Assembly (NCBI GenBank): GCA_028280025.1
Contig: JANQMO010000042.1
Location: 1-58,078, forward strand
Direction: 5' to 3'
Length of the DNA stretch: 58,078 bases
From: Chlorobium sp.
GTDB taxonomy: Bacteria > Bacteroidota > Chlorobiia > Chlorobiales > Chlorobiaceae
The position numbers were made by a program, and so were the translations under genes. Of this stretch, positions 39,554 to 49,856 are shown piece after piece. The notes beneath the pieces are model-generated. The model saw only the letters and a list, made by a program, of their open reading frames with translations, searched no databases and was not told where the DNA came from. Within the stretch, counting starts at the first letter, position 1. Every line of letters starts with the position of its first letter.

Positions 39554-42500
39554 ATGAGAGCAATGCACGCAGCAGGCCTTTACGACCCTCGTTTCGAGCA
39601 TGATTCATGCGGCGTGGGTTTTGTGGCCAATATAAAGGGTAAACGATCACATGAAATAGTCCGGCAGGGCCTGCAGGTGCTTGAAAACATGAAGCATCGC
39701 GGCGCTTGCGGATGCGAAAAGAATACCGGTGACGGGTCGGGTCTGCTGATGCAGATTCCCGACAGGTTTCTTCGCAAGGTGTGTGCCGAAAGGGATATCG
39801 AGCTGCCGCGGGAAGGCGGTTATGCTGTCGGAATGGCGTTCATGCCGCCGGATATTTCCCAGCGCCGTGCGATCGAGGACATCTGCCGCCAGATGGTCCA
39901 GGCGGAGGGTCAGAGATTCCTCGGGTTACGCAAAGTTCCTACATGCGGCGATTCGCTTGGAAAAACCGCAAAACTGCAGGAGCCGGTGGTCAAAATGTTT
40001 TTTGTCGGTAAGGGACGGGATGTTCGCTCCGATGCGGATTTTGCCAGGAAACTCTATGTGATCCGCCGCAGGATCACCAAGAGGGTGAAGTACACTGAGC
40101 TTCTCGGCAGCAATTATTTCTATATCAGCAGTCTCTCCGCCCGTACCATTGTCTATAAAGGGATGCTTCTGCCCGAGCAGGTATCGCTCTTTTATCCTGA
40201 ACTTCTCGATGCCGATGTTGAGAGCGCTATTGCGATGGTGCATTCACGCTTCAGTACCAATACGTTTCCGAGCTGGGACCGCGCACATCCCTATCGTTAT
40301 CTCAGCCATAACGGAGAGATCAATACGCTTCGGGGTAATATCAACTGGATGAAGGCCAGGGAGAAAATGTTCGAGTCCGAGCTGTTCGGCAGCAGCCTTG
40401 AACATCTCAAGCCTGTTGTTATGGAAGAAGGGAGCGATTCTGCGATTCTCGACAATGTTTTCGAACTTCTGACGATGAGCGGCCGTTCACTTGCTCATGC
40501 GGCAATGATGCTGATCCCGGAACCATGGAACGGCAGCGACATGCCGAAGAGAAAAAAGGCTTTTTACGAATATCACAGCTGCCTGATGGAACCGTGGGAC
40601 GGTCCGGCTTCCGTTGCGTTCACCGACGGTGTGCAGATCGGCGCGATTCTCGACCGTAACGGTCTTCGCCCCTCACGCTATTACATCACCAAGGACGATC
40701 TTGTGGTCATGGCGTCCGAAGCCGGTGTGCTCGATATCGAGCCTGAAAGGATTCTCAAAAAGGATCGTCTGCAGCCGGGCAGGATGTTTCTTGTCGACAC
40801 GGCACAGGGAAGGATTATTTCCGATGAGGAGATCAAGGAGACCATATCCAGGGAGCAGCCTTATGAGAAATGGCTCAGGAAGCACCTGGTAGAGCTCGAA
40901 GCCTTGTCGTCCGACAGTGTTCCCGGGCGGAAAGAAGAGACGATACCTCTTGTCAACAAGCAGAAACTGTACGGTTACACGGAGGAAGATATTGCCCTTC
41001 ACCTGCTGCCGATGTCGAAGAACGCCGTCGAGAGAGTCGGGTCGATGGGCCACGATGTCCCTCTGGCAGCGCTTTCGAGAAAGCCCAAGCTGTTGTATGA
41101 CTATTTCAAGCAGCTTTTTGCACAGGTCACCAACCCTCCGATCGATTCGATAAGGGAGGAGGTGATTACCTCGACGATGGTCATGCTCGGTTCGGAGGGC
41201 AACCTGCTCAAACCAGTCGAGGAAAGCTGCCACCGGCTCAAGATCGGTCGTCCCGTGCTGACCGACGAGGAACTGGAAAAGATCCGCACGATCGACCGTC
41301 CCGGTTTCCGGACGGTCACCATTCCGATTTTCTACAAGGTCAGGGATGACGGCAGGGGGATCGAGAACGCGATGCAGAATATCTGCCGGCGTTGTGAACA
41401 GGAGATCATGAGGGGGACGAACCTGATCATTCTTACCGACAAGGTACCGGCCGACGAAACGATGGCTCCTATTCCGGCATTGCTTGCTTCGTCCGGGGTG
41501 CACCACTTTCTCATCAATGCGGGTCTCCGTACCCGTGCAGGCCTGATCCTCGAGTCGGCCGAACCGAGGACTGTCCATCATTTTGCGGTCCTGATCGGAT
41601 ACGGTGTCGGCGGGATCAATCCTTACCTGGCGATTGAATCGATAAAGAATCTGGTCGAGAGAAAACGCATCCAGGGTATTGACGCCGATACGGCGGTGAA
41701 GAACTACATCAAGGCTATTGTCAAGGGTGTTGTCAAGACCATGGCCAAGATGGGCATTTCGACTGTTCAAAGTTACAGCGGCGCGCAGATATTCGAGGCC
41801 GTGGGGCTCAATTCCCGCCTGGTCGACTCCTATTTTCCAAGGACTGCTTCGCGAATCGAAGGTGTCGGCATCGAGGTCATTGCCGGTGAGGTGCGCAAGC
41901 GCTATGAAGCCGCCTTCCCGCTGTCAGGCAATGATGTCGATCCGGGGCTTGAGAGCGGCGGCGTCAGAAAGTGGCGTTACGACGGGGAAGGCCATCTGCT
42001 CAGCCCGGAAGCCATCCATCTGCTCCAGTACGCCTGCCGTACCGGGGATTACGGGATGTTCAAGGAATACGAAAAGCTGATCGACGAACAGAACGAAGAG
42101 CTCTTTACGCTTCGCGGTATGATGGGTATCCGGTTCGGCAAGAGCCCTGTTCCCATCGAGGAGGTCGAGCCTGTCGAGAATATTGTCCGCCGTTTCAAGA
42201 CCGGCGCGATGTCTTACGGGTCCATCAGCAAGGAGGCCCACCAGACGCTGGCTATTGCCATGAACCGTCTCGGCGGCAAGAGCAATACCGGCGAAGGCGG
42301 GGAAGAGACAGACCGTTTCCGGCCCGAACCCAACGGCGATTCGAGAATGTCGGCTATCAAGCAGGTAGCCTCGGGGCGTTTCGGCGTGACCAGCGAATAC
42401 CTGACAAACGCCAGGGAAATTCAGATCAAGATGGCCCAGGGAGCCAAGCCGGGCGAAGGCGGGCAGCTTCCGGGAACCAAAGTGTATCCGTGGATCGCCA

Positions 42501-44152
42501 AAACGCGCCTATCCACACCGGGTGTGGGGCTGATATCGCCTCCTCCGCACCACGATATCTACTCGATCGAGGATCTTGCACAGCTGATCCACGATCTCAA
42601 GAACGCCAACCGCGACGCCCGCATCAACGTGAAGCTCGTCTCGAGTGTCGGGGTGGGTACCATTGCCGCAGGGGTGGCAAAAGCGCACGCCGACGTTGTG
42701 CTTATCAGCGGTCATGACGGCGGAACAGGCGCCTCGCCGCTTTCGAGCATCATGCATGCCGGTATGCCCTGGGAGCTCGGGCTTGCCGAAACGCATCAGA
42801 CACTGGTGCTCAACAACCTCAGGAGCCGGATCATCGTCGAGGCGGACGGGCAGATGAAAACCGCGAGGGATATCGTGATCGCAGCCATGCTCGGTGCCGA
42901 AGAGTATGGTTTTGCCACGACCGCGCTGGTTGTGATGGGCTGTATCATGATGCGTGCCTGCCAGGATGATTCCTGTCCGGTCGGTATCGCTACCCAGAAC
43001 CCTGAACTGAGGAAAAATTTCACCGGAAAACCGGAGCATGTCGAAAACTACATGCGTTTTCTCGCCCAGGGAGTTCGCGAGTATATGGCCCGTATGGGTG
43101 TCAGGACGCTCAACGAGCTTGTGGGGCGTACCGACAGGCTCGAAATGAAAAAGGCGGTCAATCACTGGAAGGCCGAAGGGATCGACCTTTCCAAGATCCT
43201 TTACATGGCCGAGCCTGAAGACGAGAACGAGACGCTGTACAAAACCTGCGACCAGGATCACGGGATCAATGATTCGCTCGACATCAAGACGCTTCTGAAA
43301 ATCTGCGAGCCGGCCATCAAGCGTAAAGAACGTGTCAATACTACACTGCCGATCCACAACACCGACCGTGTTGCCGGTACCATTGTCGGGAACGAAGTGA
43401 CGAAAGCTTACGGCGGGGAAGGGTTGCCGGACGATACCATCCACATCAAGTTCCGCGGTTCAGCAGGGCAGAGCCTCGGGGCGTTCATTCCAAAAGGGAT
43501 GACAATCGAGCTCGAAGGCGACGCTAACGATTACCTCGGCAAAGGTTTATCAGGCGGCAGGATCGTCGCGTATCCTCCAAAGGAGTCCACGTTTACGCCG
43601 GAAGAGAATATCATTATCGGCAATGTCGCATTTTACGGCGCGATATCGGGGGAAGCTTATATACGCGGTATGGCAGGGGAGCGTTTCTGCGTGAGGAACA
43701 GCGGTCTCGAGGCCGTCGTTGAAGCGGTTGGCGACCATTGCTGCGAGTACATGACCGGCGGAACGGTCGTTATTCTCGGGTCGACAGGGAAGAATTTCGG
43801 CGCGGGCATGTCCGGGGGTGTCGCCTATGTCTATGATCCCGAAGACACATTCGATCAGCACTGCAACTGCCAGATGGCAGGGCTGTACGAGATCGACGAT
43901 GAAGACGAGTTTGAAAAACTGCGCAGCATGATAGAACGGCACCGGGACTATACCGAAAGTGCCCTTGCGGCAGGAATTCTCGATGACTGGCAGAATGCAC
44001 GAACCCGTTTTGTCAAGGTTTATCCGCACGATTTCAAACGCGCCATGGAAGCCATGGAAGCCGTCATGAAAGAGGGGTTGAAAGGTGACGATGCGATCAT
44101 GGCCGCGTTCGAGAAAAATATCAACGATCCCGCGCGCGTTTCCGGTAATTAG
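39554..44152 (+). CDS. gltB: Glutamate synthase (NADPH/ferredoxin type), large subunit
   Basis: The 1532-residue protein has the N-terminal glutaminase domain with the catalytic cysteine (Cys19 in HDSCGVGF), which must be exposed by cleavage. The FMN synthase domain (about 800-1200) carries the 3Fe-4S motif CIMMRACQDDSCPVG, and a C-terminal glycine-rich GXGXG beta-helix domain ends the protein. It makes two glutamates from glutamine and 2-oxoglutarate, the main ammonia assimilation route with glutamine synthetase. gltD follows 40 bases downstream. Starts at 39554 or 39563 (MHAAGLYDP) are both possible. Confidence 0.95.
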   Translation: MRAMHAAGLYDPRFEHDSCGVGFVANIKGKRSHEIVRQGLQVLENMKHRGACGCEKNTGDGSGLLMQIPDRFLRKVCAERDIELPREGGYAVGMAFMPPDISQRRAIEDICRQMVQAEGQRFLGLRKVPTCGDSLGKTAKLQEPVVKMFFVGKGRDVRSDADFARKLYVIRRRITKRVKYTELLGSNYFYISSLSARTIVYKGMLLPEQVSLFYPELLDADVESAIAMVHSRFSTNTFPSWDRAHPYRYLSHNGEINTLRGNINWMKAREKMFESELFGSSLEHLKPVVMEEGSDSAILDNVFELLTMSGRSLAHAAMMLIPEPWNGSDMPKRKKAFYEYHSCLMEPWDGPASVAFTDGVQIGAILDRNGLRPSRYYITKDDLVVMASEAGVLDIEPERILKKDRLQPGRMFLVDTAQGRIISDEEIKETISREQPYEKWLRKHLVELEALSSDSVPGRKEETIPLVNKQKLYGYTEEDIALHLLPMSKNAVERVGSMGHDVPLAALSRKPKLLYDYFKQLFAQVTNPPIDSIREEVITSTMVMLGSEGNLLKPVEESCHRLKIGRPVLTDEELEKIRTIDRPGFRTVTIPIFYKVRDDGRGIENAMQNICRRCEQEIMRGTNLIILTDKVPADETMAPIPALLASSGVHHFLINAGLRTRAGLILESAEPRTVHHFAVLIGYGVGGINPYLAIESIKNLVERKRIQGIDADTAVKNYIKAIVKGVVKTMAKMGISTVQSYSGAQIFEAVGLNSRLVDSYFPRTASRIEGVGIEVIAGEVRKRYEAAFPLSGNDVDPGLESGGVRKWRYDGEGHLLSPEAIHLLQYACRTGDYGMFKEYEKLIDEQNEELFTLRGMMGIRFGKSPVPIEEVEPVENIVRRFKTGAMSYGSISKEAHQTLAIAMNRLGGKSNTGEGGEETDRFRPEPNGDSRMSAIKQVASGRFGVTSEYLTNAREIQIKMAQGAKPGEGGQLPGTKVYPWIAKTRLSTPGVGLISPPPHHDIYSIEDLAQLIHDLKNANRDARINVKLVSSVGVGTIAAGVAKAHADVVLISGHDGGTGASPLSSIMHAGMPWELGLAETHQTLVLNNLRSRIIVEADGQMKTARDIVIAAMLGAEEYGFATTALVVMGCIMMRACQDDSCPVGIATQNPELRKNFTGKPEHVENYMRFLAQGVREYMARMGVRTLNELVGRTDRLEMKKAVNHWKAEGIDLSKILYMAEPEDENETLYKTCDQDHGINDSLDIKTLLKICEPAIKRKERVNTTLPIHNTDRVAGTIVGNEVTKAYGGEGLPDDTIHIKFRGSAGQSLGAFIPKGMTIELEGDANDYLGKGLSGGRIVAYPPKESTFTPEENIIIGNVAFYGAISGEAYIRGMAGERFCVRNSGLEAVVEAVGDHCCEYMTGGTVVILGSTGKNFGAGMSGGVAYVYDPEDTFDQHCNCQMAGLYEIDDEDEFEKLRSMIERHRDYTESALAAGILDDWQNARTRFVKVYPHDFKRAMEAMEAVMKEGLKGDDAIMAAFEKNINDPARVSGN

Positions 44153-44192
44153 GGAAGGCGCAATCGTGAAACTGTACAACGAATGAAGTAGT

Positions 44193-45668
<1,476 letters not shown>

Positions 45669-45687
45669 CTTTAATCATCGTTAGCGT

Positions 45688-45957
45688 ATGGAAAAACAGA
45701 GATTGCAGGAACTCCTCGTGCAGTTGCATGAAGAGCTCGAAAATACCGATGCCGTCGATGAACGTACGGGCGAGGTCCTCGGTGAGCTGAAAGAGGATAT
45801 CAGCAGGCTGGTCCAGGAGGAAACCGACATCGAAGAGGATCACGAAGGATTGACGGAACGTCTCGGAGATGCAGTCGGGCATTTCGAACAAGACCATCCG
45901 AAGCTGTCGATCGCGATACAGCATATTCTCGACAGCCTGGCGAGAATGGGATTTTAA
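45688..45957 (+). CDS. DUF4404-like small helical protein
   Basis: The 89-residue protein is acidic and helical, with LQELLVQLHEELENTDAVDE at the start and HPKLSIAIQHILDSLARMGF at the end, which fits the DUF4404 family. Its function is unknown. It sits 19 bases after gltD and 30 bases before clpX, so it may be co-transcribed with either. Confidence 0.75.
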   Translation: MEKQRLQELLVQLHEELENTDAVDERTGEVLGELKEDISRLVQEETDIEEDHEGLTERLGDAVGHFEQDHPKLSIAIQHILDSLARMGF

Positions 45958-45987
45958 ACGCGGCGGCGTTGAACAGGGGATGTATTT

Positions 45988-47304
45988 ATGAGTAAAGATG
46001 ACAAGGGAGAAATAAAAGGGGGCAGGAAGGGCCGTGACGGGGGCGACGTCGTCCATTGCTCGTTCTGCGGAAGGGGGAGCGACGAGGTCAACAGCATGGT
46101 TGCCGGACCGCAAGCGTTTATCTGCGACCGCTGCATCATGAGCTCGGTGGATATCCTACGCAAGGATATCAGCGCGATAAAACCGCCTCCCGCACAGAGC
46201 GACAAGCCGTTCCGCCCAAGACTGGTTTCCCCGAAATCCATCATGGATTCCCTGGGTCAGTACGTGATCGGCCAGGAACGGGCCCGGAAATCGCTTTCCG
46301 TTGCGGTCTACAACCATTACAAGCGGATCGAGTCGACCGAGTGGGTACGGGAGGATGACGACGTGGTCATCGAGAAAAGCAACATCATGCTGATCGGCCC
46401 GACCGGAACCGGAAAAACCCTTCTTGCCCAGACGCTTGCGAACCTTCTCGAAGTACCGTTCACCATCGTCGACGCGACATCGTTGACCGAAGCCGGTTAT
46501 GTCGGCGACGACGTTGAGACGATTCTTGCAAGGTTGCTCCAGGCATCCGATTTCAACCTCGAAAGGGCTGAAAGGGGCATCATCTACGTCGACGAGATCG
46601 ACAAGATCGCCCGTAAATCCGCCAACGTTTCCATCACACGTGACGTCTCAGGCGAGGGTGTCCAGCAGGCGCTCTTGAAAATCCTCGAAGGTGCGGTTGT
46701 CGGCGTACCGCCGAGAGGGGGCAGGAAACACCCCGAGCAGCAGCTCATCAACGTCAACACGAAAAATATTCTCTTTATTTGCGGCGGAGCGTTCGAAGGC
46801 CTCGACAAGATCATCGGCCGCAGGGTGGCCAAATCGTCCATCGGCTTCGGCTCCAAGGTCAAGGCGCAGCAGCTCGAAAGCGATCCGGAGATCCTGAAGG
46901 AAGTCTCACAGGACGACCTCCACGAATACGGCCTCATTCCCGAATTCATCGGAAGGTTACCGGTGATCTCCACCCTCGACCCGCTCGATACCGTTGCGCT
47001 GCGCAACATTCTCGTCGAACCGAAAAATGCCCTCGTAAAGCAGTACAGGAAGCTCTTCGAAATGGAAGAGTGCGACCTTGCTTTCGAAGACAGCGCGCTC
47101 GACAAGGTAGTCGAAATCGCAATAGAACGCGGCACCGGCGCCCGTGCGCTCCGCTCGGTCCTCGAAGGGATCATGATCGACATCATGTTCGAACTGCCGT
47201 CCATGGATGGAGTCCGCAAGTGTGTCATCACCAGGGAGGTGATCGAAGGGGAAGGCGAACCGGAATTTTTCTACGACGACGGAAAAAAGAAAAAAACAGC
47301 CTGA
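45988..47304 (+). CDS. clpX: ATP-dependent Clp protease ATP-binding subunit ClpX
   Basis: The 438-residue AAA+ protein has an N-terminal zinc finger (CSFCGRGSDEV and CDRC), the P-loop IGPTGTGKTLLAQTLA, the Walker B IIYVDEIDKIA and sensor/arginine regions, with an RGTGARALRSVLEGIM segment near the C-terminus. ClpX unfolds substrates for ClpP. The N-terminal extension before the zinc finger is short and lysine/glycine-rich. The tRNA-Val gene follows 57 bases downstream. Confidence 0.95.
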   Translation: MSKDDKGEIKGGRKGRDGGDVVHCSFCGRGSDEVNSMVAGPQAFICDRCIMSSVDILRKDISAIKPPPAQSDKPFRPRLVSPKSIMDSLGQYVIGQERARKSLSVAVYNHYKRIESTEWVREDDDVVIEKSNIMLIGPTGTGKTLLAQTLANLLEVPFTIVDATSLTEAGYVGDDVETILARLLQASDFNLERAERGIIYVDEIDKIARKSANVSITRDVSGEGVQQALLKILEGAVVGVPPRGGRKHPEQQLINVNTKNILFICGGAFEGLDKIIGRRVAKSSIGFGSKVKAQQLESDPEILKEVSQDDLHEYGLIPEFIGRLPVISTLDPLDTVALRNILVEPKNALVKQYRKLFEMEECDLAFEDSALDKVVEIAIERGTGARALRSVLEGIMIDIMFELPSMDGVRKCVITREVIEGEGEPEFFYDDGKKKKTA

Positions 47305-47361
47305 CTCAACCGTCTGATGCCTTTGCATTTGACGGATGAAGTCGTATATTTACAGCCCTTC

Positions 47362-47440
<79 letters not shown>

Positions 47441-47598
47441 CCTTTAAACATTGCTTTTCAACAGTTTAGGGCGACTCTTACCTACACCCCAGGAAACCGG
47501 TTTTTATCGTTATTGATCGATTTTTATCGATTTTTTGCCAATTTCTGCGACGTATATGCGACGCGGAAATTTAGCCCCTTACCCCGGAGGGCAACGCA

Positions 47599-48771
47599 AT
47601 GAGATTGACACTGAAACATCGCGTGCTGAAGTCGAGAGCACGCAGGGGATGGCACTCTTTTTTTATCGAAGTTTTTGATGGCGGCAAACGCACTTACGAA
47701 GCCCTCGATATTGTTGCAGACCCTAAAGACAAGGTTCATTACAAGGATGTTTTGAGTCTTTGCAAGGATATTGTCGCCAAGCGCCAGCTTGAAATCAATG
47801 GTATAGAAACAGGGTTGAAACCTGTCTCATACATGTCAGGCGATTTTGTCATGTACTGCCAGCAGTATCCCAACAAGGTCAAGAACAAGAAGAGCCGGGA
47901 AAACTGGTGGAATGCGATCAATGCTCTCCTGAAATATGAACCTCATGGCGTTCAGTTCGGCAAGATCGACAAGGATTGGCTGGAAGGATACCAGGAATTT
48001 CTTCTTGACATGTATTCCCAGAATACCGCGAGGTGTTACTCTACAAAAATCCGTCAGGTAATTGCCAAGGCAGTCCAGGACCGACTCATCATCGATAATC
48101 CGAACAAGTATATCAAGCAGATACCCGAACAGGAAGGGGAGATCAAATACCTGTATTTCGAAGAGGTTATGCTGCTTGATAAAACCAGGCACCGCCACCG
48201 GGAACGACAGCTTGCATTTCTTTTCAACTGCTTTGTCCCAGTACGACCCGGTGATTTGATATCACTTACTGAGTCAAACATCAGACCTGCGGCTAATGGT
48301 GGATTCGAAGTGTATTTTCGTCAGTCCAAGAAACAGAGGATTGAGTCAATACCAATATCACACCAGGGGATGGTCTATCTTCAGGAAGCCCGGGAACTTG
48401 CCAAAAAGCGTTTTGGAAGAGAATTGACAGCAAGTGATCCCATTTTCAGTGTTGGCCACAAGAAATGGTTCGGGACCATGTTGAAGGCATGGGCGAAAAG
48501 AGCCTATGAGTTGCATGGTTATGAACTGCCTCAGGAAATCAGGTATCATTTCAGTTGGGCCTGTGAGGATATTTCGCCACACTGGGCACGGCATACCGGC
48601 GCAAGTATGTTATTGAATGCAGGCGCAAGTCTGGAGGCTATTGGAGATATCCTGGGACATCGTCACCGGAAAACAACCATGAGGTATGCGAAAATTCATC
48701 CACAGACCAAACACAGCACGATAGCAATGATGCCGAGAATCGAGGATAACGATGACAAAAAACGTTCATGA
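47599..48771 (+). CDS. int: Tyrosine recombinase (integrase)
   Basis: The 390-residue protein has an N-terminal arm-type and SAM-like core-binding region and a C-terminal catalytic domain. The catalytic residues are Arg216 (VRPGDLISL), His328 and Arg331 (HWARHTGASML), His in ILGHRHRKTT and nucleophile Tyr363 (MRYAKIHP). The overall plan is that of Bacteroidota/Chlorobiota integrative-element integrases. GGAGG lies upstream of ATG 47599. TTTTTATCG-type words repeated at 47501-47537 before the gene could be arm-binding sites. Confidence 0.9.
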   Translation: MRLTLKHRVLKSRARRGWHSFFIEVFDGGKRTYEALDIVADPKDKVHYKDVLSLCKDIVAKRQLEINGIETGLKPVSYMSGDFVMYCQQYPNKVKNKKSRENWWNAINALLKYEPHGVQFGKIDKDWLEGYQEFLLDMYSQNTARCYSTKIRQVIAKAVQDRLIIDNPNKYIKQIPEQEGEIKYLYFEEVMLLDKTRHRHRERQLAFLFNCFVPVRPGDLISLTESNIRPAANGGFEVYFRQSKKQRIESIPISHQGMVYLQEARELAKKRFGRELTASDPIFSVGHKKWFGTMLKAWAKRAYELHGYELPQEIRYHFSWACEDISPHWARHTGASMLLNAGASLEAIGDILGHRHRKTTMRYAKIHPQTKHSTIAMMPRIEDNDDKKRS

Positions 48772-49723
48772 ACATACATCGAAATGGGAATACATCGGTC
48801 ACCGGCTGATGCAGTCATGCGACCTGTTTGAACTCTGCGAAATTGACAGATCGGATGCCAATGCAGAACAGCCGTTTGTGACCTGTCTGAAGGACCACGA
48901 ACTATATGGCATGATTACATTCATACTTGAACGCATGAATGAAGTTGATGCGGCAGCACATCAGTTATGGCAAGAAAAAGGAGGAGAACAGGTTCCTGTT
49001 CCCCCCGACTACCGTGGCCGGGAACTTGAATATTTCCGACTGCAAATTGAAAAGACTGGCAAATACCGATCCTCGGAACTCTATAACGCTGAATTCATCA
49101 ATGAACAGGCAGAAGGGTATGAAACCCTGCAGGGCGTTTTTGTGACACTTACACGTGCCTTACACTATCTTTTTGGTGAAATCAGGTCTCGTTGTTACGG
49201 AAGGGCTGATAAAACATTCCTCGGGAAGATAAAGAACCGGTATTCTGAATATGTCGAGTTAATAAATGCTGCACAACAAGGAATGCGGTTAAACGGGAGA
49301 TCAAAGGGAGCGCATCAGCTTGTGGAAGATACTCCTGTTATCAGGATTCATCTGAACCAGCTTCAGTTTGATGAGCTCTATGGAGAACTTTGCAAATTTT
49401 TCGATGCCGATGAGCATGATGACCTGAAACGGTTGCTTCAGGGAGGATCAATCGACAGAAAAATCACCTTTCTTAGCAATCAAAACAGGCTCGTGGAGGT
49501 GTTCCGGCGTCTCAAATACAATGGTTTTCTGTTTGAAACCTCGACGGATATCAGGAATTGGCTTTGCAAGAATTTTCTCTACCTCTCGAAAACCGGGGCA
49601 CGTAAACTGAACCCAAATTCGGTGTGGGATATTCTGAGCAAAACAAAAGGGGGGCCTTCTCCAAAGAGCAGGATTTGCAAGATGGATTGGCTTCAGTATA
49701 AAACGCCAGCGGTTATAAAATAG
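48752..49723 (+). CDS. Unknown protein encoded next to the integrase
   Basis: The 323-residue protein is mostly helical with no membrane segment, signal or clear catalytic motif. The C-terminal third (about 240-315, for example FRRLKYNGFLFETSTDIRN) resembles helical regions I associate loosely with Bacteroidota mobile-element proteins such as RteC, but this is weak. Its start overlaps the integrase stop by 20 bases, so they are co-transcribed. A role in excision control or element regulation is possible but inferred from position. Confidence 0.6.
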   Translation: MTKNVHEHTSKWEYIGHRLMQSCDLFELCEIDRSDANAEQPFVTCLKDHELYGMITFILERMNEVDAAAHQLWQEKGGEQVPVPPDYRGRELEYFRLQIEKTGKYRSSELYNAEFINEQAEGYETLQGVFVTLTRALHYLFGEIRSRCYGRADKTFLGKIKNRYSEYVELINAAQQGMRLNGRSKGAHQLVEDTPVIRIHLNQLQFDELYGELCKFFDADEHDDLKRLLQGGSIDRKITFLSNQNRLVEVFRRLKYNGFLFETSTDIRNWLCKNFLYLSKTGARKLNPNSVWDILSKTKGGPSPKSRICKMDWLQYKTPAVIK

Positions 49724-49856
49724 GCGTTTGGGCACGATGCAACTATACGACACTTTGATTGATCTCATATTATTCCGCATTCGGCCAAGAGCTGACATCT
49801 AAAACTATGCGATTAAAGGAACAATTTTACTTTTCAAGAATCGATCTTCTTATTCT

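Noticed and set aside
40673..41770. 365-residue leftward frame inside gltB
   Set aside because: Pure antisense of a conserved gene with strong codon bias; no ribosome site.
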